A DNA stretch of 64,000 nucleotides, from positions 1,010,661-1,074,660 of the forward strand of contig NZ_CP016474.1 in the NCBI RefSeq assembly GCF_001693255.1, given 5' to 3'. The position numbers were made by a program, and so were the translations under genes. Positions 1 to 8,281 of this stretch are shown here, piece by piece (positions within the stretch are counted from its first letter, which is position 1; the number at the start of each line of letters is the position of its first letter). This DNA is from Picosynechococcus sp. PCC 7003. Its GTDB lineage: Bacteria > Cyanobacteriota > Cyanobacteriia > Cyanobacteriales > MRBY01. The notes under the pieces are model-generated. The model did not search any database, was not told the origin of the DNA, and saw nothing but the letters and a program-made list of their open reading frames with translations.

Positions 1-109
1 GGATGAGTCCCGCAGTTTGCAGGATGATATCCAAAAAGTGACGGATGAATTCACCGCCAAAATCGATGAGTTGCTCAAGATCAAAGAAAAAGACATTATG
101 ACGGTCTAG
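1..109 (+). CDS. frr: Ribosome recycling factor, C-terminal end (5' truncated by window)
   Basis: The window opens inside a reading frame (bases 2-109) encoding the last 35 residues of ribosome recycling factor, stop TAG at 107-109. The stretch [18 protein letters not shown] followed by [10 protein letters not shown] matches the C-terminal helix of Frr, where the family ends in an E-I-M-x-V tail. Frr releases ribosomes from mRNA with EF-G after termination. Only the tail is visible, so nothing can be said about the start or promoter. A strong hairpin directly downstream closes the transcript. Confidence 0.85.
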   Translation, partial: DESRSLQDDIQKVTDEFTAKIDELLKIKEKDIMTV

Positions 110-113
110 GGTA

Positions 114-145
114 TCGGGGTTTACCATGGTAAACCCCGACATTTT
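114..145 (+). terminator. Intrinsic terminator after frr
   Basis: A 26-base perfect palindrome (114-139; arm TCGGGGTTTACC) begins five bases after the frr stop and is followed by CATTTTT. This fits a rho-independent terminator for the + strand. The centre is CCATGG, so the true loop must open a few of the central pairs. Confidence 0.75.
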
Positions 146-174
146 TATATATTTGCAATTGATGGGTTTTTGTG

Positions 175-450
175 ATGGGTAATGTTTTAACGTCTGATTT
201 AACTCAAATCGATAGCCTCGAATTGGCACAGGCACTAGCCGCTAAATTGGCGATCGCCCCCAACGATTGGCACAAACTGAAAGGCAACCGCAAAGTCCAG
301 GCTCAGCAGCATTTATCGGCGGCCCTGGTTTTTCTATTAAACGATAACCCCGCCGCCGCCCTACAACACCTAGAACAGGCCCAAGGTTGGTTAGACCGGA
401 CAATCTCCGCGCCCCCTTGCCCCGACCACGGCCGTAAAACCGCGTCCTAA
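175..450 (+). CDS. Small conserved cyanobacterial protein (DUF6439-like)
   Basis: A 91-residue protein without signal peptide or membrane segment, predicted to be mostly helical. Features are an N-terminal LELAQALAAKLAI helix, the NDWHKLKGNRK segment, a second helix AALVFLLNDNPAAALQHLEQ, and a conserved-looking tail with RTISAPPCPDHG. I recall this pattern from a small cyanobacterial family of unknown function (DUF6439), but no search was run. ATG at 175 is preferred over the GTG directly before it (172); neither has a strong Shine-Dalgarno sequence. Its stop overlaps the stop of the converging guanylyltransferase-like gene by four bases (CTAA). Confidence 0.7.
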   Translation: MGNVLTSDLTQIDSLELAQALAAKLAIAPNDWHKLKGNRKVQAQQHLSAALVFLLNDNPAAALQHLEQAQGWLDRTISAPPCPDHGRKTAS

Positions 451-2975
451 AATTCCGGGAGATCACCGTTTTGCTCCCGCTCAATAAAGCTTTGCACCTT
501 ATGGCGGTAATCTCGCAACGATTCTTCGACCCACTCCCGACTTTCACTATTCACATAAATATGTACCAATGGTTCTCCGGCGTCGGGTAGCACCAGCACC
601 CAGTTATCCGAGACCGGATCAATAATTTTGACGCCATCAATTAGCACGAGGCGATCGCTGTCGTGGATTTCTACCAGATGTCGCATTAAAGCCCCCTTCA
701 CCCGCCAGGGACAACGCATGGTGTAAGACTTATGGAAAACTATCGGTAATTCTGCTCGAATTTGACCGAGCGATCGCTCTTGGATCGTCAGCATCTCAAT
801 CAGCTTGGCGATCGTAAACATCGCATCGAAACCGGGGTGTAGCTCCGGAAAAATAAAACCCATATCGCCGCTTCCCCCCAACACCACATGGGGATTATTC
901 CGGCACGCTTCCATGAGGGCAGTGGGGTTAGCTTTGGTGCGAATCACATGGCCATCATGGCGGCGGGCAATTTGCTCCACAGCACTCGACGCATAGATGG
1001 GCACAACGACGGAACTGCGGGGACTGGCCGTGAAGAGAATGCTCGTCAGCAAGGCCGTGAGGCGCTCCCCATAGATAGCCAGTCCTGATTCATCGACGAG
1101 GGTAAGTTGTTCCCCATTGGCCGCAACCTGTACCCCCATGCTGGCACGCAGTGCTTCTACCACATGGCCCAATTGCAAAAGGAGGGATTCTTTCTCTTGA
1201 CCCACGGGGGAATTTTGTTTGAGGCTGGCATTAAGCACCACGGCATCACAGCTAAATTTATTCAAAATAGTCGGTAAAACAGCACCCGACACCGCATAGG
1301 CATAGTCAATGACCACCTTCGAGCCGCTATTCATCAGGGCCCCAATATTGAGATGATCTTCAAAGCGCTGGCTGTATTGCTCAATGACTTGTGCCGGACA
1401 GGACATTTCGCCAATTTCGGCGATCGCCACCCGTCTGAGATCCTCTTTAAAATAGACCCCCTCAATTTTCTTTTCCTTCGCCTTCGAGATATTGATCCCT
1501 TGACGATCGAGAAATTCAATTAGCAAATGATCTGACCGTTCCGGGTGGAGACGCACATGGATTCCCCCTTCCACGTCTAAAATATTGGCCATTGTCCGGG
1601 CAATGGGAATGGCCGTGGCCTGGAGATTTTGCACGCCAATCCCCGCCGACATTAATCCCGCAATCAAGGAACGACTGACCATCCGCGAGACACTGCGCTG
1701 ATCCCGCGAGACCAGCACCATCGAGCCAATTTTTAAAGTCGAACCGTAGGCCGCCCCTAGTTTGACGGCAAATTCGGGGGTGATGTCAATATTGGCGAGG
1801 CCAGAAACTCCCCGCTGGCCAAACAGATTGCGCTGGGCTGTGCTCCCCCAGATGAGGTTGATATTCACAATCGCCCCGGCTTCGATCCGTTTATTGGGCC
1901 AAATTCTCACGCCGGTACCGATGTGGGCTTCTTCTTCCACTGTGGATAATGCCCCCACCACGGCCCCTTCTAAAATGTGGGCACGGCGATCAACCCGGCT
2001 TCCCCGCACTACTGTGCAAGCCCGCAATTGCACTTCTTCCCCCAAGACCACGCCGTTCCAAAGAATTGGCCGTTTGAGATCAGAATCGGCACCGACGGTT
2101 ACGTTATCGCCAATGACCGTACCGGGTTCAATGTGCACCCTGGCACCAATGCGGCAATTATCACCAATCATCGCCGGGGGAGAAATAGTGGCACTGTCGT
2201 CGATAAAAGTATTATTACCAATCCAAATCCCTGGCGATCGCTCCTCATAGGAATATTCCACATGGACTTTCCGGGCGAGGGCATCGTACTGGGCTTTACG
2301 GTAGGCATCGAGGTGTCCGACATCGCACCAATAGCCATCGGCAATGTAGCCATACATCGGTTCCCCTCGGTCGAGGAGTAGGGGAAAGAGATCCTTCGAA
2401 AAGTCGCATTCTTCATTTTCCGGAAGGTATTTCAGCACCTCCGGCTCAAGGATGTAAGTCCCTGTGTTGACGGTATCAGAGAAAATTTCGCTGGTGGAGG
2501 GTTTTTCGAGGAAGCGGCTAATTTGCCCGTTTTCTTCGGTAATCACGACACCAAACTCAACGGGGTTAGGCACACGGGTAAGGACGAGGGTCGCTTTAGA
2601 ACCTTTTTCGCGGTGGAAGGCGATCGCCGCCGCGAGATCAAAATCGGTAATGCTATCCCCACTAATCACCACAAAGGTTTCGGTGAGCAGTTCTTCGACA
2701 TTTTTGACGCAGCCCGCCGTCCCTAAAGGTTGATCTTCTTCTACGGCATAATGCATTTTGACCCCAAACTCGTGGCCATCCTGAAAATAGTCCCGCATAA
2801 TGTCCGGCACATAGTGGAGCGTGGCAATGACTTCGGTAATGCGGTGGCGTTTGAGTAGATTAATAATGTGCTCAGCAATGGGGCGATTGAGCACTGGCAC
2901 CATCGGCTTCGGTAAATCACAAGTCAGGGGACGTAGTCTTGTCCCGGCACCGCCAGCCATTAAAACTGCACGCAT
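447..2975 (-). CDS. Mannose-1-phosphate guanylyltransferase-like protein with degenerate phosphomannomutase domain
   Basis: An 842-residue fusion. Residues 1-240 are a nucleotidyltransferase with the signature LMAGGAGTRLRPLT and PKPM, and catalytic-type aspartates in SGDSITD. Residues about 250-370 form a left-handed beta-helix of hexapeptide repeats. Residues about 380-840 align in order with phosphomannomutase/phosphoglucomutase. The family makes NDP-sugars, probably GDP-mannose, for surface polysaccharides. The mutase part lacks the catalytic TASHNP serine loop (GGIHVRLHPERSDH stands there) and a recognisable DGDxDR metal loop, so it is probably a regulatory or structural remnant. The ATG at 2975 is chosen because GGAG lies eight bases upstream; an in-frame extension to 3026 has no ribosome site. 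This architecture is common in cyanobacteria. Confidence 0.85.
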   Translation of the reverse strand: MRAVLMAGGAGTRLRPLTCDLPKPMVPVLNRPIAEHIINLLKRHRITEVIATLHYVPDIMRDYFQDGHEFGVKMHYAVEEDQPLGTAGCVKNVEELLTETFVVISGDSITDFDLAAAIAFHREKGSKATLVLTRVPNPVEFGVVITEENGQISRFLEKPSTSEIFSDTVNTGTYILEPEVLKYLPENEECDFSKDLFPLLLDRGEPMYGYIADGYWCDVGHLDAYRKAQYDALARKVHVEYSYEERSPGIWIGNNTFIDDSATISPPAMIGDNCRIGARVHIEPGTVIGDNVTVGADSDLKRPILWNGVVLGEEVQLRACTVVRGSRVDRRAHILEGAVVGALSTVEEEAHIGTGVRIWPNKRIEAGAIVNINLIWGSTAQRNLFGQRGVSGLANIDITPEFAVKLGAAYGSTLKIGSMVLVSRDQRSVSRMVSRSLIAGLMSAGIGVQNLQATAIPIARTMANILDVEGGIHVRLHPERSDHLLIEFLDRQGINISKAKEKKIEGVYFKEDLRRVAIAEIGEMSCPAQVIEQYSQRFEDHLNIGALMNSGSKVVIDYAYAVSGAVLPTILNKFSCDAVVLNASLKQNSPVGQEKESLLLQLGHVVEALRASMGVQVAANGEQLTLVDESGLAIYGERLTALLTSILFTASPRSSVVVPIYASSAVEQIARRHDGHVIRTKANPTALMEACRNNPHVVLGGSGDMGFIFPELHPGFDAMFTIAKLIEMLTIQERSLGQIRAELPIVFHKSYTMRCPWRVKGALMRHLVEIHDSDRLVLIDGVKIIDPVSDNWVLVLPDAGEPLVHIYVNSESREWVEESLRDYRHKVQSFIEREQNGDLPEF

Positions 2976-3147
2976 AAAAAATCTCCGCTGTACCGCAATA
3001 TCAAAATACGCGGCGGACTCAGCCAAAAAAATTCCCTGGGCGATGTCGCGATCAAAGAAGTTACTTGGTTGTCCCGCTGCCTCTCTTACTTTGGCATTGT
3101 ATTGTGGAGTTCTCGGTTTGACGGCAATGGTTCGCTAACAAGAGACA

Positions 3148-3460
3148 ATCTGTGACATCTTTCCCGCCGCAAGCGGGCGGGGCATCCCAACCTCACGATT
3201 GAGTATTCCTACCCCATGCCACTTATCTAGGTCGTAGACCCCCGACAGACCGACGCTCGACTTGAATGATGCCGAACCAAGTTCGGCATCCGCTCGCTCG
3301 ACTTGATAGGCTGTTTCCCTTCCCCAGAGTCCCTGGGTACAGATTGAGCACAACAGAGAAACTTCTGTACAATTCCCAGACTTTGGAGGCCCCGGCAATG
3401 CCTGACTTTCACTCTCAACTGGTGGGCTGCGAACCAGGTTTATTTTATCACGCCCCAAGG
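3148..3460 (-). mobile_element. Solo end of an IS200/IS605-type (TnpB) element, no intact gene
   Basis: This stretch carries several stem-loops and no convincing protein. A 10-bp perfect stem with a three-base loop lies at 3268-3290 (GATGCCGAAC arm), flanked by direct copies of GCTCGACTTGA (3254 and 3296). A GC-rich hairpin (3163-3180) is followed on the minus strand by AAAGATGTCA. The same arrangement, GC-rich hairpin then GTATGTCA, ends the tnpB element at 22.48 kb in this window. I read it as the right-end/omega-RNA region of a lost or internally deleted TnpB element. A 107-codon frame runs through it on the minus strand but starts with TTG, has no ribosome site and shows no zinc-finger or RuvC motif. 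Confidence 0.5.
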
Positions 3461-3561
3461 GGCGAGGAATTAACCCTTAGAGATTAAAATTTAGAATCTC
3501 AATACTTCTTAAAACAACAAAACCCCACCCAGAGGTGAGGCTATTGCTTTTTGATTCAATT

Positions 3562-3638
<77 letters not shown>

Positions 3639-3837
3639 ACGCTTTTACTAGCATAAGTCCCAAACAGAAAAATGGCAACCCCCCAGGAAAGATTCTTGGG
3701 AATATTGGTAGTCTGCACTCGTTAAACAGGCAACAACCAGCTTTTGGCAAAACCATCAACGGGGGAAGGCGATCGCCTAAAATGGGAACGCAGATTTTCT
3801 GCCGCTGCGTGATGTTTTGTAATTTTTGGCGTAACCC

Positions 3838-4710
3838 ATGAGCCAAGCTGATCCCCAAGCCTCCCTGAGTCGTCTCAAACAAACCCTAGCCCAATTGCAA
3901 CAGGTGGTGGCCGACCTGGAAGCAGGTACCGCCCAAATTCCAACGGCGGCCCTCGATACCCTGAGTACCGATACAGAAAATCTGATTCAGCAACTGAAAC
4001 GGGAACAACCAGCAGCAATCCCAGAAGCAGTTATCCCCGTAGTGGAAGTCCCGGCGAATACTCCTGGAGTCGAAGTACCGACGACCCCAGTGCCCAAGGT
4101 TAAACCCCGGCGTGTTGAACCCGTACCCCGTCGGCCCCGGCGACAACCTTGGTGGCAGCAACAAAAACTTTGGCTGGGGGCGGCAACGGCGGCGATCGCC
4201 TTTATTTTTCTTTGGAAGTTCACGACCCAAGCACCTCAGATCAGCGACGAAATTGCCCAATCCCCTGTGACGGAGCCGACAGAAGAAGTCTCTCCTGTTA
4301 CCCCCAAGCCAGAAACCCCCGCGCCGCAAGTGGCCCCCAAAGTTTCTGAACCGGCCCCAGTCGCCAGCGCAGAACCCCCCAAGCCCCTGACCCCGGAGCA
4401 GCGTTTAATTGCGGCGATCCAGGCTCAGCTAGATGAAGTCACCCAACCCTATGGGGACAACATTGTGCGCACCATCCAAGCCGATTTTGAGACGAATACC
4501 CTACGGATTACCGTGGGTGATGCCTGGTATCTCTTGCGAGAAGGGTTGCAAGATCGTTTGGGTATGGAGGTTTTAGACCTAGCCCAGTTGCTAGATTTTA
4601 AGAAGATGGTCGTGGAGGATTTAGCGGGAAACTTCGTGGCGCGGAATCCGGTCGTGGGTGATCGCCTTGTGATTGTGCGGCGCTATCAAGATTTTCAAGG
4701 AGAAAGCTGA
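3838..4710 (+). CDS. Conserved single-pass membrane protein, function unknown
   Basis: A 290-residue protein. Residues 1-60 are a helical, probably coiled-coil region (LSRLKQTLAQLQQVVADLE). A proline- and arginine-rich linker leads to a single membrane segment at about 112-128 (LWLGAATAAIAFIFLW). A second proline/glutamate-rich linker and a C-terminal domain of about 100 residues follow. The C-terminal domain (DEVTQPYGDNIVRTIQADFE and GDAWYLLREGLQDRLG) looks folded and is the most conserved-looking part. Arginines before the segment suggest a cytoplasmic N-terminus and an outside C-terminal domain. I do not recognise a named family. It is transcribed away from the tRNA gene; no promoter could be fixed. 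Confidence 0.75.
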   Translation: MSQADPQASLSRLKQTLAQLQQVVADLEAGTAQIPTAALDTLSTDTENLIQQLKREQPAAIPEAVIPVVEVPANTPGVEVPTTPVPKVKPRRVEPVPRRPRRQPWWQQQKLWLGAATAAIAFIFLWKFTTQAPQISDEIAQSPVTEPTEEVSPVTPKPETPAPQVAPKVSEPAPVASAEPPKPLTPEQRLIAAIQAQLDEVTQPYGDNIVRTIQADFETNTLRITVGDAWYLLREGLQDRLGMEVLDLAQLLDFKKMVVEDLAGNFVARNPVVGDRLVIVRRYQDFQGES

Positions 4711-4792
4711 GCCAGATTTGAGTCGGTGCATTCAACCCATAAACCCGTTAAGATAGGGGCAACAGCGGACTGAATTGGGGACAATACTGACC

Positions 4793-5977
4793 ATGACAGC
4801 GGGAATGAGCAAACAAGGCAAAGTATCCATCCGGCCAGTACAGTATCGAGATCTCACGGCGATCGCCAATTTTGCCGCCGCAGCGGATCTAGATGGGCCT
4901 TCTCCCCTCGATATGCCCCTTGAGGACCACCTCGAAAATACTAAGAATTTCTACGGCCTCGTTAAGCTACTAAGTTTTTTCCCGAATCCCAACCAATACA
5001 GTTTCCACGGCTATGTCATTGAAGTCGATGGCCAGCTTGTGGGCTTCGTGAAGATCTCCCCCTTCAACTCCTCCCAAAGTACCTGGCGCGTCGAACAGGT
5101 AATCATCGACCCCCAGTTCCCCAAATTGCAATACCATGGCTCCGCCCGGGACCCAGGTTCGGCCCTGCTCCGGTATTGCTTTGACCATGTCGTGGAAGCC
5201 CGTAACTGGGTGTTAGAGGTGAATGTTAACGCTCAACAGACCCTCAGCCTCTACCGTCAAAATGGGTTCCAGCCCCTCGCGAAACTCACCTACTGGGCGA
5301 TCGCCCCGGAAATTCTCAGCGAATTGGCCCTCCAGGAACCCGCCCTACCCAATTTGATGCCCGTGGGCAATGCCGATGCCCGCTTGCTCTACCAACTCGA
5401 TACTGCCTCCATGCCGCCAATGCTCAGGCAGGTCTTTGATCGCCATGTCCAAGACTTTAAGAGTGCGCCCCTCAGCAATTTAATCTGCCGCGTTAAAAAT
5501 TGGACGCAACATGTGGATGTGGTCGAAGGGTATGTTTTTGAGCCCCAACGGAAAGCTGCTATTGGTTATTTCGCGGTGCAACTGGCCCACCAAGACCACA
5601 AACCCCACCATGGTCGCCTGACGGTGCACCCGGCCTACACTTGGCTCTATCCGGAACTGATGATCAAAATGGCGCAGATCGCTCAGATCCGACCAGAACA
5701 ACCTTTGTTGACTACCTCTACGGATTATCAGCCGGAACGGGAAGAATTTTTTGAAACGGTGGGTGCAACCCCCAGGGAACATACGCTTCTAATGTCCCGC
5801 TCAGTGTGGCACAAGGTACGCGAATCCCAGCCCCTTGAAGCGTTGCAATTATCAGGGGTACTCCAGGGTTTGCAGCCGATGCGATCGCCAATCCCCAGCC
5901 GCATCCATTGGTTTAAAAACCATCCCAGCCTAAAATTGCCAAAGGAATCCCAGCGGGATTTCTTCCCGGAAAATTAG
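4793..5977 (+). CDS. GNAT-family N-acetyltransferase-like protein
   Basis: About 394 residues. Residues 10-140 resemble a GNAT acetyltransferase: the VSIRPVQYRDLTAIANFA opening, a central strand with VDGQLVGFVKISPF, then a helix and LEVNVNAQQTLSLYRQNGFQ, the typical motif near the acetyl-CoA site. The C-terminal half resembles a second, weaker GNAT-like fold (HHGRLTVHPAYTWLYPELM). Substrate unknown. ATG at 4793 is used; an ATG four codons later is equally possible and an upstream TTG (4775) less likely. It ends nine bases before ruvX, so the two are probably co-transcribed. Confidence 0.75.
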   Translation: MTAGMSKQGKVSIRPVQYRDLTAIANFAAAADLDGPSPLDMPLEDHLENTKNFYGLVKLLSFFPNPNQYSFHGYVIEVDGQLVGFVKISPFNSSQSTWRVEQVIIDPQFPKLQYHGSARDPGSALLRYCFDHVVEARNWVLEVNVNAQQTLSLYRQNGFQPLAKLTYWAIAPEILSELALQEPALPNLMPVGNADARLLYQLDTASMPPMLRQVFDRHVQDFKSAPLSNLICRVKNWTQHVDVVEGYVFEPQRKAAIGYFAVQLAHQDHKPHHGRLTVHPAYTWLYPELMIKMAQIAQIRPEQPLLTTSTDYQPEREEFFETVGATPREHTLLMSRSVWHKVRESQPLEALQLSGVLQGLQPMRSPIPSRIHWFKNHPSLKLPKESQRDFFPEN

Positions 5978-5986
5978 GCACAGCAG

Positions 5987-6421
5987 ATGGAACCAGTGGC
6001 AGCATTGGGGCTCGATATTGGCCGTAAACGCATCGGGGTGGCTGGCTGCGATCGCCTCGGGCTTTTGGCGACGGCTTTAACGACCATTCAACGCACCACC
6101 CTAGAGGCAGATTTAGCGGCGATCGCCCATTGGATCGAACAGCGTCACATTCAAGTTTTAGTGGTAGGGTTGCCCTATGCCATGGACGGCAGCTTAGGGA
6201 AACAGGCGAAACAAACCCAAAAGTTTGCCCGTAAATTGGCAGAGGCCTTTGGGCTTCCCATTGAATATGTGGACGAACGCTTAACCTCCGTCGAAGCAGA
6301 AAACCAACTCAAAGCCGAAAAGCAGTATGACCGCCAACAAAAGGGCCTCGTCGATCAGCGGGCAGCCCAAATTATTTTGCAACAGTGGCTAGAGACAAGA
6401 CAGTGTGCCCCGACTTCCTAG
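5987..6421 (+). CDS. ruvX: Putative Holliday junction resolvase RuvX/YqgF
   Basis: A 144-residue RNase H-like nuclease. The first acidic motif is GLDIGRKRIGVAGCD, the central motif VVGLPYAMDGS, and the third DERLTSVEAE, followed by a C-terminal DQRAAQIILQQWL helix. All expected acidic residues are present and length is typical (about 140). YqgF proteins act on branched nucleic acids and/or pre-16S rRNA 5' maturation. It follows the GNAT-like gene closely. Its TAG stop overlaps the stop of the converging gene (CTAG at 6418-6421). Confidence 0.93.
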   Translation: MEPVAALGLDIGRKRIGVAGCDRLGLLATALTTIQRTTLEADLAAIAHWIEQRHIQVLVVGLPYAMDGSLGKQAKQTQKFARKLAEAFGLPIEYVDERLTSVEAENQLKAEKQYDRQQKGLVDQRAAQIILQQWLETRQCAPTS

Positions 6422-6858
6422 GTGACAGCATCAGAATTTCCTGAAGCGAACAGTTCAAAGGCTTTTTGGGAAAATCGTTGGAGGCGATCGCAGACATCTT
6501 TAGCGGGCTGATAATCGCCGACCAGTTGCCACTGGGCAATGGTTGAGAGTCGCCAAGCTTCCCCTTGGTGGTTAAAACCCGCCGTTTCAATGCCGATAAA
6601 GGTTTGCACTTGATCCAGGGGATCTGTGAAAAAACGAATTTGCACCAGCATGCTCCGACTTTGAAAACGGGGACTCCAGCCCGGCAGGTGAAAGCCAATG
6701 TCAATGGAATCTGGGTCCATCCATTCGCGAGTTTCGGGGTCATTGCGCCAGGGTTTGAGGTCGGCCTTTGCATCGGGGAATTCGGCCCGGAATAAATTCA
6801 CCACCGAGGCAATTTTCGTCGCCAGCTCAACGCCTAAGGCCCGTTCTGATGCATTCAC
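6418..6858 (-). CDS. Conserved protein of unknown function
   Basis: A 146-residue soluble protein without signal peptide. GTG at 6858 is the start: CGAGGAGG lies six bases upstream, a strong ribosome site. Recognisable segments are DPETREWMDPDSIDIGFHLP and MLVQIRFFTDP, suggesting a mixed alpha/beta fold, rich in aromatic residues. I do not recognise a domain. It converges with ruvX and shares a four-base stop overlap. No terminator lies between them, so transcripts of the two strands must overlap. Confidence 0.72.
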   Translation of the reverse strand: MNASERALGVELATKIASVVNLFRAEFPDAKADLKPWRNDPETREWMDPDSIDIGFHLPGWSPRFQSRSMLVQIRFFTDPLDQVQTFIGIETAGFNHQGEAWRLSTIAQWQLVGDYQPAKDVCDRLQRFSQKAFELFASGNSDAVT

Positions 6859-6984
6859 GTTTAACCTCCTCGGAATCTAGTAGACATATCTCAAGCTTAA
6901 CGAGTTGTGTTCTACGCTAAGGGAGAAATTCGCAGTTTTTTGACAATTGGTTTACAATCCCGCGAAAATTTGCCCCTTTATAAA

Positions 6985-7049
6985 TGTTTTAGCATCTGAG
7001 CAAGCCGTTGTCTGAGGGTTTCAAAACCAAAGCAGATTCGTCGAAGCGT
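6985..7049 (-). pseudogene. Detached remnant of the hflX 3' end
   Basis: On the minus strand this block encodes GFETLRQRLAQML followed by KHL and a stop. It matches the C-terminus of the intact hflX gene (GFETLRQRLAQML then VL) two kilobases away. Over 43 bases (6991-7033 against 9045-9087) I count 36 identities; the differences inside GFETLRQRLAQML are synonymous. Upstream, AACGCT and TCTGCT blocks can still be aligned with a 10-base gap, then similarity fades. There is no start codon or upstream gene body. It is a direct repeat in the same orientation as hflX and probably marks an integration or recombination event. Confidence 0.75.
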
Positions 7050-7082
7050 TAAAAATCAAGCGATTCCTTTGTTTTTTGCGCC

Positions 7083-7862
7083 TTAGCTGCGTTTACCAAT
7101 TTCGAGGAGTTTTGCTGACAGCATATCCGAAATGATCACCCCAGACATATCTGTACCTTCGAGGGTGGCTAAGGTTTGAAGTTGGAGGTAAAGACGTTGG
7201 GCTTGCATTTGCGGAATATCCAGTTCAACCATGAGGGTTCGGATAGCTTGGCTTTCACCTTTAGCATAGATAGATTTAGCAGCAACTTTTTTCAATTCGA
7301 CGTAACGTAGACGGCGCGCGTTCTCAGCGACTTCATCAAGAACGATACTTGTGACACGAATAGGTTCGAGGCCAACCAGGGTTAAACCTTTCGCTTCAAA
7401 ATCGGCTTCGATTTTCAGACGCAATTCCAGGGCTAGGCTACCGTCTTCTTCATTTTCACAAATCGATTCAATGGGGAGACGCTTGAGAACATCACGGGCA
7501 GCCGCAAGGAACCAAGTCTGGATATATTGCCCTAGTTCTAAGGTTTGGGATTGATCATTCGTCCGGACACAATCATAAAGACGTTGAGAATTGGCAACTT
7601 TATATTCAATTGAGGCATAAAATTCTTGAATGGTGCCATCGGGGATATTGATCCGTTGTCCGAAGACATTGGTGAGGCTGGGTTGAACTGGAATAATACA
7701 AACTTTTTTTTCTAAACCTAAGGGAAGCTGGAAATCAAGACCACCCGATGCAAAGCGGCGTTTTCCAAGACGCTCCATTACCCATACTTCGCGATCAGGT
7801 ACGATATGCAGGTTTGTGACAGCTAGAAAAATAATCCCGGCAAGCAGAAAAGCCCAAATCAT
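7083..7862 (-). CDS. SPFH/band-7 (prohibitin-like) membrane protein
   Basis: A 259-residue protein with an N-terminal membrane anchor (residues 1-18, IWAFLLAGIIFLAVTNLHIV) followed by an SPFH domain: VPDREVWVMERLGKRRF, IPVQPSLTNVFGQRI, and the helical EIRV-type stretch VLDEVAENARRLRYVELKKVAAKSIYAKGE, cut here into parts. Stomatin/prohibitin-like proteins form membrane microdomain scaffolds. The C-terminal region is predicted helical. The gene lies inside the segment bounded by two hflX 3'-end copies. ATG at 7862; no obvious Shine-Dalgarno. The pilin remnant begins almost back-to-back with it. Confidence 0.85.
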   Translation of the reverse strand: MIWAFLLAGIIFLAVTNLHIVPDREVWVMERLGKRRFASGGLDFQLPLGLEKKVCIIPVQPSLTNVFGQRINIPDGTIQEFYASIEYKVANSQRLYDCVRTNDQSQTLELGQYIQTWFLAAARDVLKRLPIESICENEEDGSLALELRLKIEADFEAKGLTLVGLEPIRVTSIVLDEVAENARRLRYVELKKVAAKSIYAKGESQAIRTLMVELDIPQMQAQRLYLQLQTLATLEGTDMSGVIISDMLSAKLLEIGKRS

Positions 7863-7864
7863 AG

Positions 7865-8230
7865 ATACAACCTAAGAAACCATCGCTTTTTCTAGGTATC
7901 CTATCACTACTTTTGTGACACTACCGGAATAGCTCTGGTAACTCAGGTAATTCTGGATCTCCCAACCCTCAGACCATTAGCTTCCAAAACCCGATTAGTG
8001 CTAGCTCTATCCCAGAGTTGATCTCCGATGTGATTAACGCTGCCTTGGGAATTTTGGCCGCTATTACTGTAGTAGTCTTGGTCATCTCTGGCTTTCGCTA
8101 TATGACCAGCTCCAATCCGGGAGAAGTAGCTCAAGCTACCCAGGGTATTACCAATGCCATTGTCGGTCTGATCATTATTGTGGGAGCTTTCCTGATTACT
8201 GACTATGTGATCTCTGCATTAGTTTCCTAA
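7865..8230 (+). pseudogene. Broken type IV secretion pilin-like gene
   Basis: From 7919 the frame reads a Ser/Gly/Asn-rich linker, FQNPISASSIPELISDVINA, two hydrophobic helices (GILAAITVVVLVISGFRYM and AIVGLIIIVGAFLITDYVIS) joined by a TSSNPGEVAQATQ loop, and a stop at 8230. This resembles the small two-helix T4SS pilin family (VirB2/TrbC-like, PF18895 type). Directly upstream in the same frame lies IQPKKPSLFLGILSLLLL, a good signal-peptide core, but a TGA (7916-7918) interrupts it and no ATG, GTG or TTG precedes it. The only in-frame start is TTG at 8018, which would give a 70-residue protein without export signal. I therefore call it a decayed gene; recoding of TGA is unlikely here. Confidence 0.6.
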
Positions 8231-8266
8231 AAAGAAAAACACTCTAATCGTATACGAATAGAGTGT
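8228..8266 (-). terminator. Terminator for the minus-strand gene at 8282-8887
   Basis: An 8-bp inverted repeat (ACACTCTA, 8239-8266) encloses the smaller palindrome TCGTATACGA. Read on the minus strand it is followed by a TTTTTCTTTTT tract (8238-8228), a classical rho-independent layout. It separates the converging pilin remnant and membrane protein gene. Confidence 0.7.
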
Positions 8267-8281
8267 ATAGTAAATTGTAAC

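Noticed and set aside
3135-3458. 107-codon minus-strand frame
   Set aside because: TTG start without ribosome site, runs through hairpins of a solo IS end, and has no TnpB motif.
7916-7918. TGA read as an amino acid in the pilin gene
   Set aside because: Neighbouring genes use TGA as stop (hflX ends in TGA), and the frame also lacks a start codon, so gene decay is simpler.
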